The notes under the pieces: generated by a model
Seen by the model: only the letters and a program-made list of their open reading frames with translations
Database searches by the model: none
Told to the model about the DNA's origin: nothing
NCBI RefSeq assembly: GCF_015864575.1
Contig: NZ_JADYWW010000001.1
Coordinates: forward strand, 310,001-374,000
From: Salinibacterium sp. SWN248
Lineage (GTDB): Bacteria > Actinomycetota > Actinomycetes > Actinomycetales > Microbacteriaceae
Reading direction: 5' to 3'
Length of the DNA stretch: 64,000 nucleotides
Translations under genes and position numbers: made by a program
Part shown: in pieces, positions 41,616 through 49,651 of the stretch
Numbering within the stretch: position 1 is the stretch's first letter
Layout of the letters: each line of letters starts with the position of its first letter

Positions 41616-43154
41616 ATGAGTCAGCTCCGAAAGTTTCCTGAAGCAGAGCCCAGCGACAACGAACGTGCACGACTTCGACTGGTCGATGGCGTTGAATTCG
41701 AACCCCATGCTCCGAGCAATCCCCACCCTGACTCTGGGGTGGCGTGGGCTCGTGCCTACCAAACACGACTGCTCATTTCGGATGCCGCCATCATTGTCGT
41801 CACGATGATCGCTGCGGTGTTTACCCGGGCGGTCGTCGATAGCACCCCCGGTTTCATCTCAGAGTTGCCGCCAATCGTGTGGCTGGGGTTGGGCGCGATT
41901 GCGCTCGTGTGGATCCTGGTGCTTGAGGCATTTCACACCCGGGATTGGCGCATCATCGGTTCCGGTCCCAATGAATATAAGCGCGTAATCACGGCATGCA
42001 TGACCGCGTTCGGGCTGCTGTCGGTCACGGTATTGGTGATTGAGGTCGGCTTCCCAGGCAAAGCCACCGTGGTGACTATGGCGTTGGGCGTCGTTGGCCT
42101 GCTCGTCAGTAGGTGGGCGTGGCGTCGGTGGCTCACGACGCAGCGTCGGTACGGGCACGCGCTCTCGCGCGTGGTGGTGGTGGGCACGCGCTCCGAGATC
42201 GACTACGTGGTGTCCCGCATTAAGGGAAACCTGAGCACTGCGTTCAAACTTGTCGGGGTTCTCACCGACCCAGAAATCAGCGCCCCCAGGACCGCTGGCG
42301 CTCCCCACCCCTACAGCTTCACGCCCGAAGAGGTAGTGGAGGCCGCAGCGGATCTCGGGGCTGACGCCGTGATCGTCGCCGGCGATCACGGCTTTGGCAA
42401 TGACTTCATCCGCAATCTCGCCTGGAGATTGGAAGGCACCGCGGCTGAGCTGATCTTGGCTTCGTGCCTTGCCAATGTGGCTGGACCCCGCATCCACTTT
42501 CGGCCAGTGGAAGGTCTGCCGCTCATCCACGTAGAAATTCCGCAGTTTGATGGTGGCAAGCATGTGGTGAAGCGAGGGCTCGACATTGCGGTCTCTGCGA
42601 TTGCCCTCATCGTGCTGGCGCCGCTGTTTCTGCTTCTGGCGCTCATCATCCGTGCCGAAAGCCCGGGTGGCGCGTTTTACAGCCAAGTGCGGGTGGGTCG
42701 AGATCTCGAGACGTTCCGAATGTTTAAGTTCCGTTCGATGGTCTCGGATGCCGACGCCAAGTTGGCCGAACTGCAAACGGAGAACGAGGGCTCCGGTGTG
42801 CTCTTCAAACTGAAGAACGACCCCCGCGTGACCAGAGTGGGACGTTTCATCCGTAAGTACTCTCTCGACGAATTGCCCCAGATCTGGAATGTACTCAAGG
42901 GGGACATGAGCCTTGTCGGCCCCCGACCGCCCCTACCCAGCGAAGTGCGCGCCTATAAAGGGAAGGTCAATCGTCGCCTCTACATCAAGCCAGGCCTGAC
43001 CGGCATGTGGCAGATCAACGGCCGCTCCGACCTGAACTGGGAAGACAGCATGCGCCTCGACCTCTACTACGTCGAGAACTGGTCCGTCGTCGGTGACCTT
43101 GTCATCATGTGGCGCACCTTCAAAGTGCTCGTCAAGCCGGTCGGAGCCTACTGA
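41616..43154 (+). CDS. Polyprenyl-phosphate sugar-1-phosphate transferase
   Basis: This is a 512-residue initiating enzyme for exopolysaccharide repeat units. An N-terminal region has four or five membrane helices, a Rossmann-like domain covers ~190-300 (RVVVVGTRSEIDYVV), and the C-terminal bacterial sugar-transferase domain follows one membrane helix (VKRGLDIAVSAIALIVLAPLF). Catalytic-domain motifs are MFKFRSMVSDAD, DPRVTRVGRFIRKYSLDELPQ, WNVLKGDMSLVGPRP and KPGLTGMWQINGRSD. It transfers a sugar phosphate from UDP-sugar to undecaprenyl phosphate at the inner membrane. It stands alone behind the composite promoter, with a long leader. Confidence 0.93.
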   Translation: MSQLRKFPEAEPSDNERARLRLVDGVEFEPHAPSNPHPDSGVAWARAYQTRLLISDAAIIVVTMIAAVFTRAVVDSTPGFISELPPIVWLGLGAIALVWILVLEAFHTRDWRIIGSGPNEYKRVITACMTAFGLLSVTVLVIEVGFPGKATVVTMALGVVGLLVSRWAWRRWLTTQRRYGHALSRVVVVGTRSEIDYVVSRIKGNLSTAFKLVGVLTDPEISAPRTAGAPHPYSFTPEEVVEAAADLGADAVIVAGDHGFGNDFIRNLAWRLEGTAAELILASCLANVAGPRIHFRPVEGLPLIHVEIPQFDGGKHVVKRGLDIAVSAIALIVLAPLFLLLALIIRAESPGGAFYSQVRVGRDLETFRMFKFRSMVSDADAKLAELQTENEGSGVLFKLKNDPRVTRVGRFIRKYSLDELPQIWNVLKGDMSLVGPRPPLPSEVRAYKGKVNRRLYIKPGLTGMWQINGRSDLNWEDSMRLDLYYVENWSVVGDLVIMWRTFKVLVKPVGAY

Positions 43155-43543
43155 CGATGTGCGCGCACCGCTATTCACCTCAACCAGCATGTCTCCCCCC
43201 AGACGCCCTCACCGTTGTCATCGGGAGATCGGTGAGGGCAAAACCCGTCGCTGATATGCGCCACGAGAAGTGGGATTTTCGTGTACCCGTGCAGGCCGAC
43301 ATGAGAGGAGCTGTCGTGAACGGAACCGATGGCACGCTCGGGAGGCCTCGGCGCCCTCCGACACTCACTCATCACCGCCGCACGGCAAGTCCACCAGCTC
43401 ACGCGAAGCGGACTGCGCAGTCAGCGGCGGGCGCCCGATCATGAGCCACAAAGGCCACCCCATTAAGAAGAATGAAGCCGCGTCGGGAGGGCCGTGCGCG
43501 CGTGCCCTTATTAAGAGGAGTAGCTCTGTTCGAAATGGAGCGG
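43155..43543. other. Intergenic region after the sugar transferase gene
   Basis: About 390 bp between convergent genes. No protein-like frame is seen. The one clear structure is the hairpin at 43205-43239. Confidence 0.5.
43205..43239. terminator. Hairpin downstream of the sugar transferase gene
   Basis: A perfect 10-bp stem (GCCCTCACCG with CGGTGAGGGC) and a 15-base loop lie 50 bp after the stop codon. No T run follows on the plus strand, so it is either an actinobacterial tail-less terminator or an mRNA-stabilising element. Confidence 0.55.
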
Positions 43544-44656
43544 TTAGCGTGAGGCCCGGTGTGGGTCGTCGACGATGCGCGCGCGGAGGGCGCGAACGCT
43601 GGCAGCCCAGGAATAGCGGGTGCTTTCTGCTGACTGTGGAGCGGCATCCGAGGCTAGCGTCACGCCGTCCGTGGACGGATGCTCGCGCGCGGGCGCCGAA
43701 CGGATTGCCGCAGCGATAGCCGCCACATCATCAGGGTCGGCGAATGTCGCCTGCGCTCCAGCTAGTTCGTGAAAGACAACGATGTCGCTCACGACAACTG
43801 GTGCGCCGAACGAGAGCGCCTCGATGACGGGAAGCCCGAAGCCTTCGTCACGAGTGAGAAAGAGCAGCAGCGCCGTGTGGGCGTAGAGCCATGCCAATTC
43901 GTCGTCGTCGATGAAGCCGAGAAATCGGATGGCGCCGCTCCTCACTGCAGCGTCTACCGCAGCCGGCAGCTCAGCGCTGCGCCCTTGCGGTTCGCCGACG
44001 ATCACGAGCGGAGTGCGCTCGGTGGCGCGACCTGAGGCAAGGGCTGCCTCGATGGTGTTCGCCAGATTCTTGCGGGCATTGAGTCGGCCAACACAGAGCA
44101 GAAAATCGCCTGCTAGGTCGTCGAGCCCCGGCGGCTTTCGTGGAGCGGACTCCGTGAGCCCGCGCCCCACGGCCAGCCCAATCGGCGTGACCGGGCGACC
44201 CTGGCTCAGCCGGCTGATGCGCGCAGCCTCCGTCGCCGACGATGTGAACAGCCACGTCGCCCGCCGAGAGCTCAGCGGCATGAGCGCAAAGTACGCGCGC
44301 TCCTTGAGCGTGAACCACTCGGGCGACGTGAGAAACATGTAGTCGTGGATGAAGACCGCTGAGCGACCCAACGCTGGCGTGAAATTGTGGGTGATGGTGA
44401 CATCCGCGTGCAGTCGTCTCGCGATAAAGGGCAGCTCGACGATCGCACTGACGCCCTGAGGTCGGAGGCGGGTGCCGACAACGTCCGCGCTCGCGGGCAG
44501 CTCTGAACGCGCAGTATCGATGGATGCTCGGGGCACCGCCACCGTGACCTCGTCATTGGGGAATTCGCGCAGCCAGGCCCACACGAACTCGCGCAGCACT
44601 TGACGGTTCGAGGCCGGACCTCGAACCCACCAGAACCCGTCAAAGAGAACGCGCAT
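43544..44656 (-). CDS. Glycosyltransferase, GT4-type
   Basis: This is a 370-residue GT-B glycosyltransferase. The N-terminal domain is MRVLFDGFWWVRGPASNRQVLREF. The C-terminal group-1 domain has FLLCVGRLNARKNLANTIEA, PLVIVGEPQGR, FLGFIDDDELAWLYAHTALLLF and the ExxxxxE loop LTRDEGFGLPVIEALSFGAPVV. It adds a sugar to the lipid-linked repeat unit on the cytoplasmic face. Start ATG 44656 is chosen since the fold begins right there. It is convergent with the sugar transferase gene and divergent from the CDP-alcohol phosphotransferase gene. Confidence 0.92.
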   Translation of the reverse strand: MRVLFDGFWWVRGPASNRQVLREFVWAWLREFPNDEVTVAVPRASIDTARSELPASADVVGTRLRPQGVSAIVELPFIARRLHADVTITHNFTPALGRSAVFIHDYMFLTSPEWFTLKERAYFALMPLSSRRATWLFTSSATEAARISRLSQGRPVTPIGLAVGRGLTESAPRKPPGLDDLAGDFLLCVGRLNARKNLANTIEAALASGRATERTPLVIVGEPQGRSAELPAAVDAAVRSGAIRFLGFIDDDELAWLYAHTALLLFLTRDEGFGLPVIEALSFGAPVVVSDIVVFHELAGAQATFADPDDVAAIAAAIRSAPAREHPSTDGVTLASDAAPQSAESTRYSWAASVRALRARIVDDPHRASR

Positions 44657-44739
44657 GACCCCCATGCTAGACCCGGCGCTTCCGCTGCCCACCGGGGAGA
44701 GCTCTCGACCCAGCCCCGAGCCTGGGGCTATGGTGAAAC

Positions 44740-45504
44740 ATGACCGCCACAGGGGAACGCCCAGAAGTGCCGGAAACATTCGGTGCGATTGTCCGCTCGC
44801 TCGCGTCCGCTCAAAAGCCCGGCCGGGGTGCTCCGCCGTATTCGCGGTGGATCAACCGCCGCCTTGGCCGCCTGCTCGCCGCCGCGGCCTATCTCGCCGG
44901 GCGCACACCCAATCAGGTCACCGGCCTCAGCGCGCTCATGACGGCGATCGCGCTTGTGCTCGTGGCCACCGTGCAGCCGAGCTGGTGGCTCGGCATCCTC
45001 GTGGCATTCCTGCTGCTGCTCGGGTACGCCCTCGACTCTGCTGACGGCCAACTGGCGCGCTTGCGCGGCGGCGGTACGAAAGCGGGAGAGTGGCTCGATC
45101 ACGTGGTCGACGCGTTCAAGATCGTGATTTTTCACGGTGTCATCCTGATCTCGCTGTACCGTTTCGACACTGGATGGCCCGACACGATCCTGCTGATTCC
45201 GCTCGGCTTCATCGTGGTGTCGTCGGTGTTCTTCTTCGCGATGATTCTCACCGATCAGTTGCGCCGCATTGCCTCCGCCGAGCGCGGGCGCGCCTACGCC
45301 AAGCCCAGTGGTGGTGGTGGCTGGCTGCAGACGATTGTCGCGATTCCCACCGACTACGCCGTGTTGTGCCTCGGCTTTGTTCTCTTTGGCTGGATGAACG
45401 GCTTCGTGGTGTTCTATGGACTGCTGTTCCTCGCCAACGCGCTCATCCTGCTCGCTGTGCTTGGGCGCTGGTTCCGCCAGCTGCGCGCTATCGACGCGAG
45501 TTAG
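44740..45504 (+). CDS. CDP-alcohol phosphotransferase-family membrane enzyme
   Basis: This is a 254-residue integral membrane enzyme. The full family motif D(x)2DG(x)2AR(x)8G(x)3D(x)3D is present in the stretch from DSADGQLARLRGG to GEWLDHVVD, preceded by the helix-rich start typical of the family. It moves a phospho-alcohol from CDP onto a lipid or polyol acceptor. Location in the polysaccharide locus, with a cytidylyltransferase gene at 60988, suggests a phosphorylated polyol as donor or an unusual lipid anchor. Its 3' end overlaps the convergent gene by 4 bp. Confidence 0.88.
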   Translation: MTATGERPEVPETFGAIVRSLASAQKPGRGAPPYSRWINRRLGRLLAAAAYLAGRTPNQVTGLSALMTAIALVLVATVQPSWWLGILVAFLLLLGYALDSADGQLARLRGGGTKAGEWLDHVVDAFKIVIFHGVILISLYRFDTGWPDTILLIPLGFIVVSSVFFFAMILTDQLRRIASAERGRAYAKPSGGGGWLQTIVAIPTDYAVLCLGFVLFGWMNGFVVFYGLLFLANALILLAVLGRWFRQLRAIDAS

Positions 45505-46427
45505 TTCTCGAACTCGCGCACGAGCGCCACGGTGCTCTCGATGTGAGAGCGACTGGATGCCCCGAACACGATTGATTCGATTCCGGGCTGGGCATAGATC
45601 CACTCCAGTGCCTCTCGCGGGGGGATCGCTCCCGACGCAAACACCGACATCGCGACAGCACGGAACGGCCGCTTGGCCAACGCATCCTGATAGGCCTCAA
45701 CGCCGCCCGACATCCGGAACCCGATCTTGTTGATGTTGGAACACACGAGCGGATTCTCGATGCCGGCCTGGTCGAGGTGATCGAGCAGCATCGGCAGGTT
45801 CATGGTGATGAAGCCGGGCTCGGCGCCGTAGCGGGTGCGCACATGGTTCGCGAAGATCGCAAAGGCGTCGGTAAAGCCGAGCCCCAGCAGCAGATCGACG
45901 ACAACGTTCTGCAACCAGACCACAGGCGTGCGCACGCCAGCGAAGCCGGCCATCTCGGCATCCACCAGCAGGGTGATGATGCCCTCGATGTCTTTCTTGG
46001 CCAGCGAACGGCCGCCGCGCATCATCGCGTTGAGCATGCCTTCGCCGGGCATGAAGCGATTGAGGGCCCCCAAGATTCCGTTCTCGGTGACCGCGTCTGC
46101 GTACTTGTGCGCGTAGGGCATGCAGGGGAAAAACGAGAACCCGTCGTAGCGCTCGGGGTCAGCGCGCACCCGCTCCACGACATCGGCAATGCGGTCGTGC
46201 GTTGTGCACATGAGAGTGCGGATGCCGCTGGCGTAGGCATCGTCGATGACCGCCATGATCGCATCCAGATCCTGAAAGCGCATGGCCTGCTCGCGCGCTT
46301 TCTCCTCGGAGCGATGGTTGATGCCAAAGAACTGGTTATCGCCAAACAGCACCGGGTCGAGTTTCGACGAACCGGGAGTGGTGAGCGGGCCGCCCGAGTC
46401 GGCGGTGCGCGGGGCGGTGGTGCTCAT
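45501..46427 (-). CDS. Conserved TIM-barrel protein, aldo/keto reductase-like
   Basis: This is a 308-residue protein without a confident family. The C-terminus (PREALEWIYAQPGIESIVFGASSRSHIESTVALVREF) has the look of the AKR cofactor end. The N-terminus (LFGDNQFFGINHRSEE) and the segment SGIRTLMCTTHDRI fit a TIM barrel, but the AKR Asp-Tyr-Lys-His tetrad is not obvious. The start overlaps the upstream oxidoreductase stop by 4 bp (ATGA). It is coupled to a Gfo/Idh/MocA gene and a glycosyltransferase, so a role in making an activated sugar or cyclitol is plausible. Confidence 0.6.
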   Translation of the reverse strand: MSTTAPRTADSGGPLTTPGSSKLDPVLFGDNQFFGINHRSEEKAREQAMRFQDLDAIMAVIDDAYASGIRTLMCTTHDRIADVVERVRADPERYDGFSFFPCMPYAHKYADAVTENGILGALNRFMPGEGMLNAMMRGGRSLAKKDIEGIITLLVDAEMAGFAGVRTPVVWLQNVVVDLLLGLGFTDAFAIFANHVRTRYGAEPGFITMNLPMLLDHLDQAGIENPLVCSNINKIGFRMSGGVEAYQDALAKRPFRAVAMSVFASGAIPPREALEWIYAQPGIESIVFGASSRSHIESTVALVREFEN

Positions 46428-47527
46428 GAGCGTCTCCCTAGAAGGCTTCCACGGCGGGCTTTGGGTGCGGTCGAAGCCGTGGTCTCGCCGACGAGGGTGG
46501 TCGTGGCGGGCCCGGCAGCGGCATCCGCTGTCAGCAGTTCGATGATGCGGTCGGTGATGGCAGCACTCGCGAAGTCGTTGGTGGCGGGCAGCGAGGGGTC
46601 ACCGATGCGCTGCACGAAGTGATCGAGTTGGGCGCTGTACTCCTCTCCGCGGAGGTAGAACCACACCTCATCGGTGAGCTCGGTGGTCGACTTGATCGTC
46701 CAGCCGGGTTCGTAGCCCTCGAGTTCGGGGGCGGTGCTGCGCAGGTAGACCTGAATCTCTTGGCGGTCGGCAATGATCTTGCCCTGAGTGCCGAAGATGC
46801 TCACCCGGGTGGTCATCTTGCGGTACGACTCGTCTGACCAATTCACCGAGAGCTGCCCGCTCACACCGTCGGCAAAGTAAATCGTGCTGTAGACCTCGTC
46901 TTCGGTGTTCTCCGAAAAGACGCTGCCCAGAATGGTGCCGCCGACGCCGGTCGCGTTGCCGACAAACCACGTCGCGAGGTCGAGTGGATGCGCGGCATAG
47001 TCATAGAGACAACCGCCGCCCTCGGTGCGCTTGCTGCGCCACGTCGTGCCCTTCGCCTTGAGCACGACCGGGCCATACGACTCGGCCTGCAGGTGGGTGA
47101 CCCGGCCGATCGCGCCCCCCTCCAACAGTCGCTTTGCCTCGCGGAAGGTGCCGACGAAACGGTTGTGATAGCCGACCTGCGTGACAAGGCCACGGACGGC
47201 TGCGACTGCCGCAAGCTCGGCGGATTCCGCTGCGGTGAGCGTGAGGGGCTTCTCGCAAAACACGTGAAGGCCGCGGTCGAGAGCCGTGCGCACCATCGCC
47301 GCATGAAAGCGGGTCGGGGTCGCGATGAGCACCGCATCGAGTTCAACGCTGTCGAGCATCTTCTCGAAATCGGTGAAGGTCTTCAGGCCCGTGTACTTCG
47401 ACAGCACCCCCAAGATGTAGCCAGCCGAATCGACAACTGCCTCCACCGAGACGTCCGGATGCGCCCGAATCATCGACAAGTGTGAGAGCCCCATTTTGCC
47501 GAGCCCGACCACTCCCACGCGGATCAT
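46424..47527 (-). CDS. Gfo/Idh/MocA-family oxidoreductase (EPS locus)
   Basis: This is a 367-residue NAD-dependent sugar dehydrogenase. The Rossmann motif is VGVVGLGKMGLSHL, with EKPLTLTAAES carrying the catalytic Lys, GGGCLYDYAAHPLDLATWF with the His of the active site, and a C-terminal extension of ~40 residues ending RRGSLLGRRS. Overlaps of 4 bp at both ends join it to the AKR-like gene and the glycosyltransferase gene. It probably modifies a sugar nucleotide or cyclitol for the polysaccharide. Confidence 0.85.
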   Translation of the reverse strand: MIRVGVVGLGKMGLSHLSMIRAHPDVSVEAVVDSAGYILGVLSKYTGLKTFTDFEKMLDSVELDAVLIATPTRFHAAMVRTALDRGLHVFCEKPLTLTAAESAELAAVAAVRGLVTQVGYHNRFVGTFREAKRLLEGGAIGRVTHLQAESYGPVVLKAKGTTWRSKRTEGGGCLYDYAAHPLDLATWFVGNATGVGGTILGSVFSENTEDEVYSTIYFADGVSGQLSVNWSDESYRKMTTRVSIFGTQGKIIADRQEIQVYLRSTAPELEGYEPGWTIKSTTELTDEVWFYLRGEEYSAQLDHFVQRIGDPSLPATNDFASAAITDRIIELLTADAAAGPATTTLVGETTASTAPKARRGSLLGRRS

Positions 47528-48672
47528 GCGTTAGCTCCGGCCTTAGCGGGGAGGTGCTCGGCGAGGAGCTCCGCGTACTGCCCCGCGACGCGTTCCCACG
47601 TGAACTCGGCGGCATGCCTGGCGCGGCTGGCGGCCGCGAGCGAAGCCCGGCGATCGGGCGACGAGAGCAGCGTCGTGATGTGGGCGGCTGCGTCATCCAC
47701 GCCCGAAAAATAGAGTGCACCGTCACCGGCTACCCAACGGTTGTAGGGATTGTCGTGAGCGATCACCGCATTGCCGGCGGCCATTGCCTCGACGAGCGAG
47801 GGGTTAGTGCCGCCAACGGTATGGCCGTGCAGGTAGCCAAGGGAATGGAATCTCAAAGACGACACCTCATCGGGTTCGTAAATCGGGCCGACGAACAGCA
47901 CCTCGTCGCTGGCGGCGTCGCGCACCGCCCGCGCATAGGGATCGCTGTCGTCGTAGGTGCCGAAGATCGCCAACTGGTGATCGCGGCGTTCTCGGGAAAA
48001 CGCGGTGACAAGTTCGAGAATCGTGTTCTCGGGGATGGGCCGACAGATGAGCGTGAGATAGCGCCCGGGCGTGAGGCCGCGACTGGTTACCGGCAGAGTG
48101 TCAGCGGCTTCGACAGCGTGGGCGCCGTACGTGATCGTGACGAGTTTCGAGCGTCGAGCGCGCGTGGCCAAATAGGTTTCGATGACCGGATGATCGGCAA
48201 TGAGTCGATTGCCCACCCAACACGCGATCCGTTCGTTTATCCACAGAATTGCCTGCCGACCCTTGCCCCAGCGGGAACGAGACCACTCGATGCCGTCCAT
48301 GTTGATGACATTCGGGATGCGCTTGAGGCGCTGCAGGATGTTGAACACGGCCGTGTTGTAGCCAAACGTGAGGCAGATGTCGCGGTGTCGAATCGCATGC
48401 CGGATCGAGGTGAGGTCGAAGCGTGCGGTGCCCAACCATCCTTCGCGTTCTTCCGGAATCAGTACCCGTTCGATGCCGTGCCACAGGTCTGTCGTGATGG
48501 GGCCGGTGCCCGGAACTTGGCAGTAAACAACAGGACACCAGCCGTGGTCGCGCAGAAAAATGGCGACGTTCTCGGCTGCCGTTTCGAAGCCGCCGTACGC
48601 GGCAGGAATGCCGTGAGTTCCGAGGAGGCGCACAATTGGTTCGCGCTCGGCAGGGGAGTGTGGGTCGTTCAA
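47524..48672 (-). CDS. Glycosyltransferase (DUF1972/GT4 type, rhamnosyltransferase-like)
   Basis: This is a 382-residue glycosyltransferase. The N-terminal DUF1972 hallmark is LLGTHGIPAAYGGFETAAEN, followed by NVINMDGIEWSRSRWGKGRQ and the C-terminal nucleotide-binding domain with LGYLHGHTVGGTNPSLVEAM. DUF1972 proteins include rhamnosyl- and fucosyltransferases of capsule loci. The TTG at 48672 is chosen as start because GGAGGAGGGAAAG lies directly upstream; the frame upstream has no better start. First gene of a three-gene minus-strand unit, each joined by a 4-bp overlap. Confidence 0.88.
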   Translation of the reverse strand: MNDPHSPAEREPIVRLLGTHGIPAAYGGFETAAENVAIFLRDHGWCPVVYCQVPGTGPITTDLWHGIERVLIPEEREGWLGTARFDLTSIRHAIRHRDICLTFGYNTAVFNILQRLKRIPNVINMDGIEWSRSRWGKGRQAILWINERIACWVGNRLIADHPVIETYLATRARRSKLVTITYGAHAVEAADTLPVTSRGLTPGRYLTLICRPIPENTILELVTAFSRERRDHQLAIFGTYDDSDPYARAVRDAASDEVLFVGPIYEPDEVSSLRFHSLGYLHGHTVGGTNPSLVEAMAAGNAVIAHDNPYNRWVAGDGALYFSGVDDAAAHITTLLSSPDRRASLAAASRARHAAEFTWERVAGQYAELLAEHLPAKAGANA

Positions 48673-48764
48673 CTTTCCCTCCTCCGTTGACGGACTCAAG
48701 AACTTCGACCAGACTCCCCACTGTCTGGCTTGGAAGTGTACGCCGCTCGCGTTTTACGCTGTGG

Positions 48765-48780
48765 CCCCAGAACAGGGGGT
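48765..48780. promoter_or_regulatory. Degenerate C-run/G-run palindrome
   Basis: CCCCAGAACAGGGGGT resembles the elements at 41311 and 49556 (C block, short A-rich spacer, G block) and lies in the divergent region between the glycosyltransferase and the anchored protein at 48843. It is the weakest of the set. Confidence 0.4.
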
Positions 48781-48842
48781 ACGGTGCTGAAGGGCGCGGG
48801 TGTACCGTCCAGTACCGACCACTCCCGAGGCACGGAGCTGCC

Positions 48843-49514
48843 ATGACTATGTCGAAGCACCCAGGAACCGAGTTAGAGCCTGAAGCCGTGGCGGCCACGC
48901 CGTCGTGGCTGGGCACCCGCCCCCGTCGCATGATTGCGGGCGGTATCGTCGTTGCGCTCCTCGTCGTGCTCGGGGTGGTGCTGTTTGGGCAATTCGCGCC
49001 GACCGCGAATCCCGGCGTTTCCCCCGGGGCGACGCCGAGTTCAGGGGCAGCGACGGAGTCGCCAGCAGCATCAGCGACAGCGGCACCGGTCGACGGGCCA
49101 GCCGTGCCCGATGTCACACCCGTTCCGATCGAGGAGCCAGCGGACGTCACCCCCGGCCTCGTGGCAAAAGTCACCAAGGTTGAGGAGGTCGATGGCACCG
49201 CTCGCGGCCCCGGTGAAGTCGCTGGTCCGTCGTTGCGCGTGACGGTCACGATGACGAACTCGACCTCGTCAGTGGTCTCGTTGCGCACAACCGTGATCAG
49301 TTGTTACTTCGGTGCCGACCGCACGCCGGCGCCCGAACTTCGTGAGCCGGGCGGCTCACCGCTGCCGGCATCCCTCGCGGCAAATTCGGCGATCGATGGC
49401 GTATACATTTTCACTGTTCCTGCTGATCAGCGTGGCAATGTCACCCTTCTCGTCGACTACTCCGTCGACGTGCAACCGGTTGTTTTCCAGGGGGATATCG
49501 CGGACCTGCTGTAA
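48843..49514 (+). CDS. Membrane-anchored extracytoplasmic protein
   Basis: This is a 223-residue protein with a short cytoplasmic N-terminus, one membrane helix (MIAGGIVVALLVVLGVVLFG), a Pro/Ala/Ser/Thr-rich linker (~65-110) and a beta-sandwich-like domain (SLRVTVTMTNSTSSVVSLRT to a C-terminal NVTLLVDYSVDVQPVVF). The domain resembles DUF4352/Ig-like stress-type domains with one Cys. ATG 48843 has GGAG upstream. Its place beside the large secreted protein gene suggests a cell-surface role. No enzyme motif. Confidence 0.75.
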   Translation: MTMSKHPGTELEPEAVAATPSWLGTRPRRMIAGGIVVALLVVLGVVLFGQFAPTANPGVSPGATPSSGAATESPAASATAAPVDGPAVPDVTPVPIEEPADVTPGLVAKVTKVEEVDGTARGPGEVAGPSLRVTVTMTNSTSSVVSLRTTVISCYFGADRTPAPELREPGGSPLPASLAANSAIDGVYIFTVPADQRGNVTLLVDYSVDVQPVVFQGDIADLL

Positions 49515-49555
49515 CGATCGGTCTACCCACCTCGGCGGGCGACCCCTGAAACGTG

Positions 49556-49598
49556 ACCCCCTTTTGGGGGGCACCCAAACGGGGCGGAGGGGGAGTAT
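49556..49598 (+). promoter_or_regulatory. Composite palindrome/G-block promoter element, copy 2
   Basis: ACCCCCTTTTGGGGGG (49556-49571) is followed by CACCCAAACGGGGCG and GAGGGGGAGTAT ending at 49598, the same order as at 41311-41355. The start codon of the large secreted protein is 54 bp further on, with GAGAAGG before it. Confidence 0.65.
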
Positions 49599-49651
49599 GG
49601 TGACCCACCAAGTGGAACCTGAATAGCCACAAACCCCCGAGAAGGCACATC

